Positions 50,998 through 59,109 of a DNA stretch of 64,000 nt are shown here, piece after piece. Location: positions 186,001 through 250,000 of the forward strand of contig CAWFMD010000006.1 in assembly GCA_963816975.1 (NCBI GenBank), read 5' to 3'. A program made the position numbers and the translations under genes. Positions within the stretch are counted from its first letter, which is position 1. Each line of letters begins with the position of its first letter. The DNA comes from DASRIA01 sp963816975. Lineage in GTDB: Bacteria > Actinomycetota > Thermoleophilia > Solirubrobacterales > JBBDJG01. The notes below the pieces were generated by a model. That model saw only the letters and a list, made by a program, of their open reading frames with translations. It was not told where the DNA came from and did no database searches.

Positions 50998-52719
50998 CTA
51001 GCCGTAGCTGCGCACCACGGCGTCCACCTCGTGGTCGTCGCGGCGCCGGACCGGAGTCGTGTGGGCGCCGAGGTGGATGCCGGGGACGCCGGCCGCGAAA
51101 CCCGCCGGCTTCGCGGGGAGGCCGTAGTCAGCCGCGCGGTCGATCAGCAGCGCCACCGCGCGCTCGGAGACCGCCGAGATCGTGAGCGAGGGGTTGACCC
51201 CGAGCGAAGTCGGGATCGCCGAGGAGTCGATGCAGAACAGGCCCTCGTTGTCGAACACCTCGTTGCGGTGGTCGACGACGCCGTGATCCTTGGACTCCGC
51301 CATGCGACAGCCGCCCAGCGGGTGGGCGGCGAACACGTGGCGCATGCCGAGCTTCATGAAGCGCCCGACCCCCGACCGCTCCGCGATGTCGCGAATCGCC
51401 GCGTCTGCAGCCTCGCGCACGCGCACCGACTGCTCGGACAGCTCGTACTTGAACGTGCCGACCCCGACGGGCCCGGCGTTGGGCCGCACGTGGCTGCCGA
51501 GGGGAGGCGGCGCGAGGAACTCGCCGTCGTGGGTGTCCTCGACCATCGCGAGGATCTCGATGTGGTTGTTGAAGGTCGACAGCGACTGCTTCTTCTGGAG
51601 GCCGTAGAAGGACGGCTCGCCCGCGGGGTCGCGGCCGTCGTCGTAGAGGGTGTGCGCCAGCGGTGACAGGTAGATCTCCTGGAGCGTGAAGCGCTTGCCG
51701 TCGTTCGCGTTGCCCGGCTGAGACGTCCAGAAGTCGTAGCTCATGGTCGTGATGTGGTTGCCCTTGTAGAACTGGCCGTAGCCGGGCAGCCCGAGCACGT
51801 CGCGCACCTTCTGCTCGTCGTACTCGATCGCGGCCATGTGGTCGCCGTTCACGCCCAGGTGCTTGCCGACCTGAGCCGACACGCTCGGCAGCGTGGCGCG
51901 CGAGCGCATCAGCAGCGGTGTCGATCCCATCGCACCCGCCGCCAGGATCAGCACCTTGCACTCGATCTGGGTGATGGCGCCGGTGGGAGCGCGTGTCGGG
52001 TCGTCGCTGTCGTTGTCGATCTCGGAGACGTTTACGACGTACCGGTACGGCGTCGCCGCACTGCGCTTGATCAGCTCCGCCTGCGAGCTGGGACGGACCT
52101 GCACCCCGAGTTGCTCCGCGGTGGCGAGATAGTTCGTGATGACGGAGTTCTTCGCCGCGTAGATGCACCCGGTGTGACACCACTTCGCCTGGATGCACCG
52201 CTTCAGGTCGATCGCCAGCGGCACGCGGTCGCAGGTGTGACCCGCGTGGTCGAGCGTCTTCGCCCACAGGCCTCCGGACTTCGCGACCTGCTTCCAGGAG
52301 GGGCGCTGCACGCGCAGCGCAGCCTCGACCTGCTGGTAATACGGGTCGAGCGCCGCGCGGCTGAGCGGGCCGGGCCACATGCGCCGCGCGGGACCGTCGC
52401 CGGGCCGCCGGTCGCGCCGCTCGAACGTTTCGCGCGGCGACCGCAGAGACGCGGCCAGGTAGAGGTTCGAGCCGCCGCCCACGCCGTCGCCGATCACGAC
52501 CTGCGCGCCCTGCCCCTGGACCAGGCCGTACGTGCGCGACAGGTGCTCGATGTCGGTGGACTGGCGGAAGTCGGTGTGACGGTGGCGGCGGCCACGCTCG
52601 AGCACAAGGATGCTGGGGGACTGCCCGGCCGCGGTATACAGCTCGGCCAGCCGGAAGGCCGAGATCGAGCCCCCGAAGCCGGAGCCGACGATGCACACGT
52701 CGACGCGCTCGGTGATCAC
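50998..52719 (-). CDS. GMC oxidoreductase (cholesterol-oxidase-like)
   Basis: Flavoenzyme of the GMC family, 573 aa. FAD motif GSGFGGS near residue 13, GDGVGGGSNLY as the second FAD motif, HPLGGCRM and NPSLTISAVSERAV near the C-terminus, all family landmarks of cholesterol- and alcohol-oxidase-like members. The N-terminus has no signal of its own; export may depend on the Tat-targeted partner encoded just upstream. GTG start overlaps that gene's stop (GTGA). Acts on an alcohol or sterol-like ring hydroxyl. Confidence 0.9.
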   Translation of the reverse strand: MITERVDVCIVGSGFGGSISAFRLAELYTAAGQSPSILVLERGRRHRHTDFRQSTDIEHLSRTYGLVQGQGAQVVIGDGVGGGSNLYLAASLRSPRETFERRDRRPGDGPARRMWPGPLSRAALDPYYQQVEAALRVQRPSWKQVAKSGGLWAKTLDHAGHTCDRVPLAIDLKRCIQAKWCHTGCIYAAKNSVITNYLATAEQLGVQVRPSSQAELIKRSAATPYRYVVNVSEIDNDSDDPTRAPTGAITQIECKVLILAAGAMGSTPLLMRSRATLPSVSAQVGKHLGVNGDHMAAIEYDEQKVRDVLGLPGYGQFYKGNHITTMSYDFWTSQPGNANDGKRFTLQEIYLSPLAHTLYDDGRDPAGEPSFYGLQKKQSLSTFNNHIEILAMVEDTHDGEFLAPPPLGSHVRPNAGPVGVGTFKYELSEQSVRVREAADAAIRDIAERSGVGRFMKLGMRHVFAAHPLGGCRMAESKDHGVVDHRNEVFDNEGLFCIDSSAIPTSLGVNPSLTISAVSERAVALLIDRAADYGLPAKPAGFAAGVPGIHLGAHTTPVRRRDDHEVDAVVRSYG

Positions 52720-53429
52720 GGCAGGCTCCCCGTGGAGGTGCGCTCGTGCGACAGCTTGCGGCGATAGGAGAAGTCCGCGTAACCGTGCGGCGCGATGCCG
52801 GGATGCCCGATCACCTGGTAGCCCGAGGCCGTGGCGATGGCCGCCTCGGGCACCATGGCCTCGGCCATGAACGCCGCGAACGGCACCGCCGCGGCGGCCT
52901 CCCACACGGTCACCGCGGGGTTGCTCGCCGCCAGCCCGTCCTTCATCACCGCGATGCGCCGGGCGAAGTCGAGGTCGATGAACTGCCCGCCCCGCGGCAG
53001 CGACCTGGCTTGCAGCTCGGCCAGGAACGGGCCCGCGAGCGCGTCGAACCCGATCAGCGGGTGGTGGAACAGCGCGAGCGCGTCGGCCTCGACCGCGCCC
53101 GGCTCGTGGTGCACTCCCGCGATCGCACGCGGATCGATCTCGTTGCCGAGGTCGGTGACGGTCGCCGGCCGGCCCGGGATGAACGTATCGGCCACGGCCT
53201 GCAGGGTGGCGTCGGCGAGGTGCACGGCCGCCTCCGCGGGGGGGACGGCCGACAGGATGCGATCCGCCGCCGGCAGCGCGCCCAGGATCAGCCCGCCGAG
53301 GCCCAGCGCGGTCGCGCGCTGGAGGACCTGGCGGCGGGACAGCAGCCGGCCCAGCTCGGCCGGGCCCTCGGGCAACTCGAGATCGTGACGCAAACCCACT
53401 TCCTCCTCCGGCGCGGCACTGCCACGCAT
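52716..53429 (-). CDS. Tat-targeted small partner of GMC oxidoreductase (DUF5987-like)
   Basis: 237 aa. A twin-arginine motif SRRQVLQ (about 31-37) and hydrophobic stretch ALGLGGLILGALP lead to a helical domain with VADTFIPGRPATVTD and HHEPGAVEADALALFHHP, which I place with DUF5987/gluconate-2-dehydrogenase-subunit-3-like proteins. It precedes a GMC enzyme by four overlapping bases, so it probably carries the flavoenzyme through the Tat system. ATG at 53429. Divergent from the following secreted-protein gene. Confidence 0.8.
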   Translation of the reverse strand: MRGSAAPEEEVGLRHDLELPEGPAELGRLLSRRQVLQRATALGLGGLILGALPAADRILSAVPPAEAAVHLADATLQAVADTFIPGRPATVTDLGNEIDPRAIAGVHHEPGAVEADALALFHHPLIGFDALAGPFLAELQARSLPRGGQFIDLDFARRIAVMKDGLAASNPAVTVWEAAAAVPFAAFMAEAMVPEAAIATASGYQVIGHPGIAPHGYADFSYRRKLSHERTSTGSLP

Positions 53430-53533
53430 ACTCTCGACGCCTCGCGGGTATTCCCCGAAACGAGCGATGCTGAACCTGTGTTCATCAGCCGCTCGGCCGT
53501 CGAACAGCGTCGATATCCAAGGGGAGGATCCCA

Positions 53534-54121
53534 GTGCTCTGCAGGCTCGTCACAACCGCCGCCGTCACCGTCTCGCTGTGCTGCGCCACCGCCGCGGCCG
53601 CCGCGCCGATCGCGCCCTACGACGGCGACAACCCGTTCCGCTGCAAGACCCAGAACACCGGGTTCGGCGTGGACTACCCCAACCCCGAGGCCGACCCGTT
53701 CTGCGTGAAGTACGACAAGACCCGCCAGAACGTCACCGACCTCGGCCTGGTCGAGTTCCTGCTGCTGGAGCCCGCGCGGGTGGCGGCCGCGGTCCCGAAG
53801 TGCTTCTACCACCAGACCGACCACTGGACGGGCTGGGTCGAGCAGGGCGAGCAGGAGCTGTGGAACTGGGAGGGCCGCTACTTCTTCGACAAGGCGCGCG
53901 GCATGGGCGGCGTGTACGTCCAGCACGTGCGCGTCGGGGGCGTGCCGTTCGACCCGCGGCTGCTGCCCGGCTTCCCGCCGCAGTACCGGGCGTACTTCGG
54001 ACCCGGCGGAGGCGGGGCCTACACCGACACCGTCGCGGCCGAGCCGACCTGCGCGGCCAAGGTCGACACACCGCACGAGGTGAAGAAGGTCTACCAGCCC
54101 GACTGGCGCTACCCGGGGTAG
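53534..54121 (+). CDS. Secreted hypothetical protein
   Basis: 195 aa, unrecognised. Signal peptide 1-24 ends AAA. The mature protein has four cysteines, many aromatics (CFYHQTDHWTGWVEQG, YFFDKARGMGG) and a Gly-rich turn; compact and disulfide-stabilised by look. GGAGG precedes the GTG start by six bases. A small dyad TGAAC-CTGT-GTTCA (53471-53484) lies upstream in the divergent gap. Neighbour of the GMC pair but no family link seen. Confidence 0.75.
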   Translation: MLCRLVTTAAVTVSLCCATAAAAAPIAPYDGDNPFRCKTQNTGFGVDYPNPEADPFCVKYDKTRQNVTDLGLVEFLLLEPARVAAAVPKCFYHQTDHWTGWVEQGEQELWNWEGRYFFDKARGMGGVYVQHVRVGGVPFDPRLLPGFPPQYRAYFGPGGGGAYTDTVAAEPTCAAKVDTPHEVKKVYQPDWRYPG

Positions 54122-54176
54122 CCCGAGGGCCGCAGTGCGTTGCGGCCGGCCTCCGGCGCCGAATACGATCGCGCAC

Positions 54177-54665
54177 GTGGACCCGCGACCCGTACGCGAA
54201 TCCGAGGCCGCCCTGATCAGATGGATGGGGATTCAGGAGGCCAACAGCGCCGGGTTCGTGCACGGCGGCGTCGTGATGAAGATGTGCGACGAGGCGGCCG
54301 GGATCGCGGCGGTCAAGCACTCGCGGTGTCGCGTGGTGACGGCCGCGATCGACCGCATGACGTTCCTCCACCCCGTACAGGTCGGCCAGCTGCTGACGTG
54401 CCGGGCGAGCGTCAACGCCGCCTGGCGCACTTCGATGGAGGTCGGCGTGCGGGTCGAAGCGGAGAGCCCGCGCACCGGCGAGGTACGCCACACGAGCACC
54501 GCCTACCTGACGATGGTCGCGATCGACGACGACGGGCGGCCGACCGCGGTGCCGCCGCTGGTCGCCGAGAGCGACGACGAGCGGCGGCGTGAGCGCGAGG
54601 CGGCGCTACGCCGTCAGAACCGCCTGAACGAGCGCGAGCAGATCACGGCCGGGCGCCGCAGCTGA
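54177..54665 (+). CDS. Acyl-CoA thioesterase, hot-dog (YciA/BFIT-like)
   Basis: 162 aa. Hot-dog motif with NSAGFVHGGVVMKMCDEAAG and RVVTAAIDRMTFLHPVQVGQ, the acyl-CoA thioesterase (cytosolic BFIT/YciA) type. Hydrolyses medium- or long-chain acyl-CoA. GTG at 54177 chosen since it starts the conserved region; the frame is open further up without a family match. It ends one base before the convergent membrane protein gene. Confidence 0.88.
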   Translation: MDPRPVRESEAALIRWMGIQEANSAGFVHGGVVMKMCDEAAGIAAVKHSRCRVVTAAIDRMTFLHPVQVGQLLTCRASVNAAWRTSMEVGVRVEAESPRTGEVRHTSTAYLTMVAIDDDGRPTAVPPLVAESDDERRREREAALRRQNRLNEREQITAGRRS

Positions 54666-54666
54666 C

Positions 54667-55308
54667 TCAATCGGGCGGCGGCAGTGGCTGCGTCCCGGCA
54701 GCCGCCGGCGTGCCGCGCATGAACAGCCGCAGGCTGATCGCGATGATCCCCACGAGCATCAGGAGAATCGCGAAGAAGCCGGCCGGAGTCACGCACAGGA
54801 CGCCCAGCACGACCGCCACCCAGCCCATCCACGCCGGGAACAGGCGCGTGCGCAAGATCGCCAGTCCGCTCGCGAGGAGAAAGACCGAGAAGCCGATCGC
54901 CAGCGGGAAGAAGAAGTCCGACTGCAGGGCGGAGAAGGTCTGCGTCACCGCGGGCTCGACGTCGTCGATCGTCTCGGCGGCCATGAAGTTGAAGCCGATC
55001 AGCATCGCCCAGCCCACGGCGGCCACGATGGCGCCGGCGAAGGCCGTGTTGGCCAGCCGCGCGGGCGGGCCCTCGGCGGCCGCCAGGACGGCCCGCCACA
55101 CGCCGGCGAACCACACCAGCGCAACGGTCGAGAAGGCCGCGATAAGCGAGGCGACGATCGCGCGGTCATCATTGTCGCGCCAGTAGTCGATGACCTCGCC
55201 GATCGGGTCGTTCGCGCCCGGTGACTCGCCTCCGACGATCACGGCGGCGATCACCAGCACCACGAACAGCAATCCGGTCAACGGCGCATAACGCTCCAGA
55301 CCACGCAT
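54667..55308 (-). CDS. Six-helix membrane protein of unknown function
   Basis: 213 aa with six predicted helices at about 6-26, 47-68, 80-103, 124-146, 152-167 and 169-190. No family recognised with confidence; it resembles DUF-type integral membrane proteins near actinobacterial stress genes. The ATG at 55308 has AGGAG seven bases upstream, which favours it over further upstream starts. Convergent with the thioesterase, divergent from msrA. Confidence 0.75.
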   Translation of the reverse strand: MRGLERYAPLTGLLFVVLVIAAVIVGGESPGANDPIGEVIDYWRDNDDRAIVASLIAAFSTVALVWFAGVWRAVLAAAEGPPARLANTAFAGAIVAAVGWAMLIGFNFMAAETIDDVEPAVTQTFSALQSDFFFPLAIGFSVFLLASGLAILRTRLFPAWMGWVAVVLGVLCVTPAGFFAILLMLVGIIAISLRLFMRGTPAAAGTQPLPPPD

Positions 55309-55398
55309 TCTCACGCTCCTCATTGGGGGTGGGCGCGGCGACGATCGCACCGCGGGCGGACGTAACGGATGCCGCGCCGTCCGCACTACCATGCAGGC

Positions 55399-56091
55399 AT
55401 GTCCTTGTTAGGCCGCATCAAGTCCCGCATGGTCGACCCCGAGCGCGCGCTGCCCGGCCGCGCTGCCCCGCTGCCGGTGCCGGACCGCCACGCCGTACTC
55501 GGCAACCCGCTCACGCCGCCGTTCCCGGAGGGCTTCGAGCAGGCCGTGTTCGGCATGGGCTGCTTCTGGGGCGCTGAGCGGCTGTTCTGGCAAGCCGCCG
55601 GGGTGTGGACCACCGCGGTCGGCTACGCCGGTGGCTACACGCCCAACCCCACCTACCAGGAGGTGTGCTCGGGCAGCACCGGTCACACCGAGGCAGTGCT
55701 GGTCGTGTACGACCCCGCGCGCACGAGCTACGAGGAGATGCTGCGCATCTTCTGGGAGGGCCACGATCCCACGCAGGGCATGCGCCAGGGCAACGACATG
55801 GGCACGCAGTACCGCTCCGCCGTGTACACGTCCACGCCCGCACAGCACGCGGCCGCCGAAGCCTCACGCGAGATGTACCAGGAGCGCCTGCGCGGCTCCG
55901 GGCACGGGGAGATCACCACCGAGATCGCCGCGGCCGGGCCCTTCTACTACGCCGAGGACTATCACCAGCAGTACCTCGAGAAGAACCCCGGCGGCTACTG
56001 CGGGATCGGCGGCACCGGCGTGAGCTGCCCGGTGGGGTTGGCGGCCGGGAAGTCGCCCGGCGACCAGCGCACCCTGGGCAGCACGGCGTAG
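55399..56091 (+). CDS. msrA: Peptide methionine sulfoxide reductase A
   Basis: MsrA, 230 aa, with the catalytic GCFWG motif and C-terminal CGIGGTGVSCPVG as resolving cysteines. Reduces methionine-S-sulfoxide in proteins using thioredoxin. The N-terminal 45 residues are an extension relative to short MsrA. ATG at 55399 is the first in the conserved frame. It fits the oxidative-stress leaning of this window (DyP, cupins, P450). Confidence 0.94.
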   Translation: MSLLGRIKSRMVDPERALPGRAAPLPVPDRHAVLGNPLTPPFPEGFEQAVFGMGCFWGAERLFWQAAGVWTTAVGYAGGYTPNPTYQEVCSGSTGHTEAVLVVYDPARTSYEEMLRIFWEGHDPTQGMRQGNDMGTQYRSAVYTSTPAQHAAAEASREMYQERLRGSGHGEITTEIAAAGPFYYAEDYHQQYLEKNPGGYCGIGGTGVSCPVGLAAGKSPGDQRTLGSTA

Positions 56092-56124
56092 CGCCGGGCC
56101 AGCCGGAGAAGCTACAGCGCAGGC

Positions 56125-56550
56125 TCAGGAGTCGGCGCGCGCGTCCTGCTCCGACAGCCCGGCGGCTGCGAGGGCTTCGGCCTTGCTCTGATACCCCTTT
56201 ACGTGGGCGATCTCGCGCTCCCGCACCGTCATGACCAGTACCGCGTGGGCGACGGTCTCGACATCGTCCCTGCCGATGCTGACGATCCGAATCGGGACGA
56301 CGACCTGATCGTTGCCGACAGGGATGAACTCCTGCGGTTCGGTCTGTTGGTGCTTCCACATCCCGCGATGCAGCGACAACCACTCGCGCAACCCATCGTG
56401 GCCGTGATAGACCGCGCCGTCGAAAGTCGCAGCCAGGTTGTCCACCGTGACATCGCGAGCGAACGAACTCAGATCGACTTCCCGAGTCTCGAAATGCCGG
56501 TTGAACGGCTCGATCCCCCGGCGCACGATCTCCACGTTCTCCTGCGACAT
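56125..56550 (-). CDS. SnoaL-like/NTF2-fold protein
   Basis: 141 aa, starting MSQENVEIVRRGIEPFNRHF, a beginning very common in Thermoleophilia SnoaL-like proteins. One NTF2-type cone domain; the fold can be an enzyme or a binding protein, here without a known pocket. Convergent with msrA; 40 bases from the pyrophosphatase gene. A useful lineage marker. Confidence 0.82.
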   Translation of the reverse strand: MSQENVEIVRRGIEPFNRHFETREVDLSSFARDVTVDNLAATFDGAVYHGHDGLREWLSLHRGMWKHQQTEPQEFIPVGNDQVVVPIRIVSIGRDDVETVAHAVLVMTVREREIAHVKGYQSKAEALAAAGLSEQDARADS

Positions 56551-56590
56551 GAGCCCGCGCCAGTATGCCGCCAAGGGACCGCGGCGGCGC

Positions 56591-57073
56591 CTAGCCCGCG
56601 CGCTCCCGCGCGGACTCGATCACCGCGAGCGCCTCGGCCCTGTTGCCGAAGCCGCGGGTCGCTGTTTTCTTGTCCTCGAGCTGCTTGTAGACCTGGAAGA
56701 AGTGCTCGATCTCGTCCCGGAACTCGGGGCGCAGGTCGTGGATGTCGTGCGCGTGCGACCAGGCCGGGTCGTGCTGGGAGGCGCAGATCACCTTCTCGTC
56801 GGAGCCCTTCTCGTCGGTCATGTAGAACACGCCCAGCGGCCGGGCCCGGATGCGGCAGCCCGGGAAGGTCGGATCGCCGACCAGCACGAGCGCGTCGAGC
56901 GGATCGCCGTCCGCGCCCATCGCGCCCTCGATGTAGCCGTAGTCGGCCGGATAGCTCATCGAGGTGAAGAGCCGCCGGTCCAGCACGATGCCGCCCAGCT
57001 CGGGGTCGAACTCGTACTTGTTCCGGGAGCCGGCGGGGATCTCGACGAACACGACTAGCTGCGCGGGCTCCAT
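56591..57073 (-). CDS. ppa: Inorganic pyrophosphatase (family I)
   Basis: 160 aa, soluble hexamer-type PPase. The signature DGDPLDALVLV with three metal Asps is present, with YPADYGYIEG and KDEKVICA-type context (SDEKVICASQHDP). Hydrolyses PPi to drive biosynthesis. ATG at 57073. Divergent from the HAD phosphatase across 25 bases. Confidence 0.96.
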   Translation of the reverse strand: MEPAQLVVFVEIPAGSRNKYEFDPELGGIVLDRRLFTSMSYPADYGYIEGAMGADGDPLDALVLVGDPTFPGCRIRARPLGVFYMTDEKGSDEKVICASQHDPAWSHAHDIHDLRPEFRDEIEHFFQVYKQLEDKKTATRGFGNRAEALAVIESARERAG

Positions 57074-57098
57074 GGGGCCGAATCTTAGAATCATCGCG

Positions 57099-57800
57099 GT
57101 GAATCTGCGCGCGCTCGTCCTATGGGACATCGACGGCACCCTCGTCGATTCGGCGAAGCTCGGCCGCGACGCGTTCCTGGTCGCGTTCGAGCGGATCACC
57201 GGCGCGCCGCCCGCGCAGCTCGTCCCGTTCGCGGGCCGCACGGACCTCGAGATCGCGGCGGACCTGCTGGAGCAATCGGGAGTCGCGGCCGGGGAAGGTG
57301 TGATGGCCGAGTTCGAGAGCGCGCTGGCCGACTCGATGGCGGAGCTCGCCGACGAGGTCCGCCTGCGCGGACGTGCGTACCCCGGCGCCCGGGAGTCACT
57401 GGAGCGGCTCGGGCGCGAGCCCGGTGTCGTGCAGGGCCTGCTGACCGGCAACATCCCCGCGAACGCCCGGGTGAAGCTGGGCGCCGTCGGGCTCGACACC
57501 CTGGTGGACTTCGACATCGGCGGCTACGGCTCCGACCACCGCGTCCGCTCCGAGCTGGTCGCGATCGCCTGCCGGCGGGCGGAGCGCAAGCTCGGAGTTC
57601 CGGTCCCGCCCGACCGCGCGGTGCTGGTCGGCGACACGCCGCTGGACGTGGCCGCCGCGCAGGCAGGCGGTGCCCGGGCGATCGGCGTGGCCACGGGACC
57701 GTTCTCCGTGCGGGAGCTGGAGGGCACGGGGGCCGACGCGGTGCTCGCCGACCTGCGTGACGTGGAGCGGCTGGTCGCCGCGGTCCTCGCGGTCGGGTAG
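57099..57800 (+). CDS. HAD-family hydrolase (phosphoglycolate-phosphatase-like)
   Basis: 233 aa. Motif I DIDGTLVDS, motif II LLTGN, motif III/IV region LVGDTPLDVAAAQAGGARAIGV. Cap domain of the C1 type between. Likely a small-molecule phosphatase. GTG start. Ends 10 bases before the P450, so possibly one transcript. Confidence 0.88.
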   Translation: MNLRALVLWDIDGTLVDSAKLGRDAFLVAFERITGAPPAQLVPFAGRTDLEIAADLLEQSGVAAGEGVMAEFESALADSMAELADEVRLRGRAYPGARESLERLGREPGVVQGLLTGNIPANARVKLGAVGLDTLVDFDIGGYGSDHRVRSELVAIACRRAERKLGVPVPPDRAVLVGDTPLDVAAAQAGGARAIGVATGPFSVRELEGTGADAVLADLRDVERLVAAVLAVG

Positions 57801-57810
57801 CGTCCCGGCC

Positions 57811-59025
57811 ATGACCGCGGTCGCCGATCTCGACCTGCCCGAGTTCGACTACACGAACCCCGACCTGCGCGGCGATCGCTTCCACGAGACGATGCAGGAG
57901 CTGCGCGAGCGCTCGTGGATCGCGACGTCCGACTTCGGCTACGTCGTGCTCGACCGGGAGGCCGCCGGCTTCTTCCTGCGCTCCCGCAAGGCGGAGTTCC
58001 CGGGCGTGTACATGTACGACCTGCTCGGCATCACGGACGGCCCGCTGCGCAGCTCCCTGTCACGCAACATCCTGACGCTCGGCGGCGAGCAGCACGCGCG
58101 GCTGCGCGCGCTCGTGCAGCGGTCGTTCACGCCCAAGGCCGCGGATCGCTACCGGCCGGCGATGCGCGGGTTCCTGGAGCAGCTGTGGGAGTCCGTCGCC
58201 GACCACGGCCGCTGCGACTTCGTGCGCGACTTCGCCAAGCCCTATCCCGCCTTGATGATCGCGACGGTCGTGGGTGCGCCCCTGGCCGACGCGAGCGAGC
58301 TGCACCGGCTGTCGAATCTGCTCCAGCAGCAGTTCGACGCGATCGCCGTGATGACGCGCCGCGCGGAGCTCGAGCGCGCGGCCGAGGAGTTCGACGCCTA
58401 CGTCGCGAAGCTGGTCGAGGACCGCCGCCGCAGCCCCGGCGCGGACCTCGTGTCCGAGCTGATCGCGGCCGAGCAGGCAGGCGACCGCCTCTCCGACGAG
58501 GAGTGCCAAGCGCTGGTGCGCGACGTGCTGAACGGCGGGGTCGACACCACTCAGAGCCAGCTCTCGCACGGAGTGCGCATGTTCGCGGACCATCCCGACC
58601 AGTGGGAGCTGCTGGCACGGAACCCTTCGATTGCGCCTCAGGCTGCGGAGGAGGTGCTGAGGTTCGAGCCCGTCGCCCCGTTCACCGCGCGCGTGATGCT
58701 CGAGGACGTGGAGTTCCGCGATGTCACGTTCCCGCAGGGGACCGTCGTGATGGCGTGCCAGTGGACCGCCAACCGCGAGTCCGAGGGCGACGAGGACCCC
58801 ACCAGCTTCGACATCACGTCGCCGCGGGGCGCGGCGAAGTCGCTGACGTTCGGCGCCGGGCCGCATTTCTGCCTGGGCGCCAACCTCGCGCGTGCGGAGC
58901 TGCAGGAGGGACTGGCCTTCCTGGCGCCGCGGATGCCCGGCCTGGCGCTCGACGGCGAGCCCGTCTACGACACCATCACCGGCATCTACGGCATGCACTC
59001 CCTGCCGGTGCGCTGGTCCAGCTAG
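57811..59025 (+). CDS. Cytochrome P450
   Basis: 404 aa, soluble bacterial P450. The heme-binding loop is FGAGPHFCLGANLARAEL with the axial Cys, the I-helix oxygen pocket NGGVDTTQSQLSHG and the EEVLRF ExxR element. No ferredoxin gene adjacent, so the redox partner must be elsewhere. Substrate unknown; fatty acid, sterol or xenobiotic all possible. ATG 10 bases after the HAD stop. Confidence 0.94.
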   Translation: MTAVADLDLPEFDYTNPDLRGDRFHETMQELRERSWIATSDFGYVVLDREAAGFFLRSRKAEFPGVYMYDLLGITDGPLRSSLSRNILTLGGEQHARLRALVQRSFTPKAADRYRPAMRGFLEQLWESVADHGRCDFVRDFAKPYPALMIATVVGAPLADASELHRLSNLLQQQFDAIAVMTRRAELERAAEEFDAYVAKLVEDRRRSPGADLVSELIAAEQAGDRLSDEECQALVRDVLNGGVDTTQSQLSHGVRMFADHPDQWELLARNPSIAPQAAEEVLRFEPVAPFTARVMLEDVEFRDVTFPQGTVVMACQWTANRESEGDEDPTSFDITSPRGAAKSLTFGAGPHFCLGANLARAELQEGLAFLAPRMPGLALDGEPVYDTITGIYGMHSLPVRWSS

Positions 59026-59109
59026 CGCCCTTGTACTAAACGGCGGTTCAAAAGGCGCGCCCCGCGGGTAGTACCACGGCGTCCACACGTCCGCGTCGGA
59101 GGGGGAAGC

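Noticed and set aside
59026..59109. GTACT ... AGTAC arms upstream of the acylase as a hairpin
   Set aside because: Arms are only five bases and about 35 bases apart, within chance expectation.
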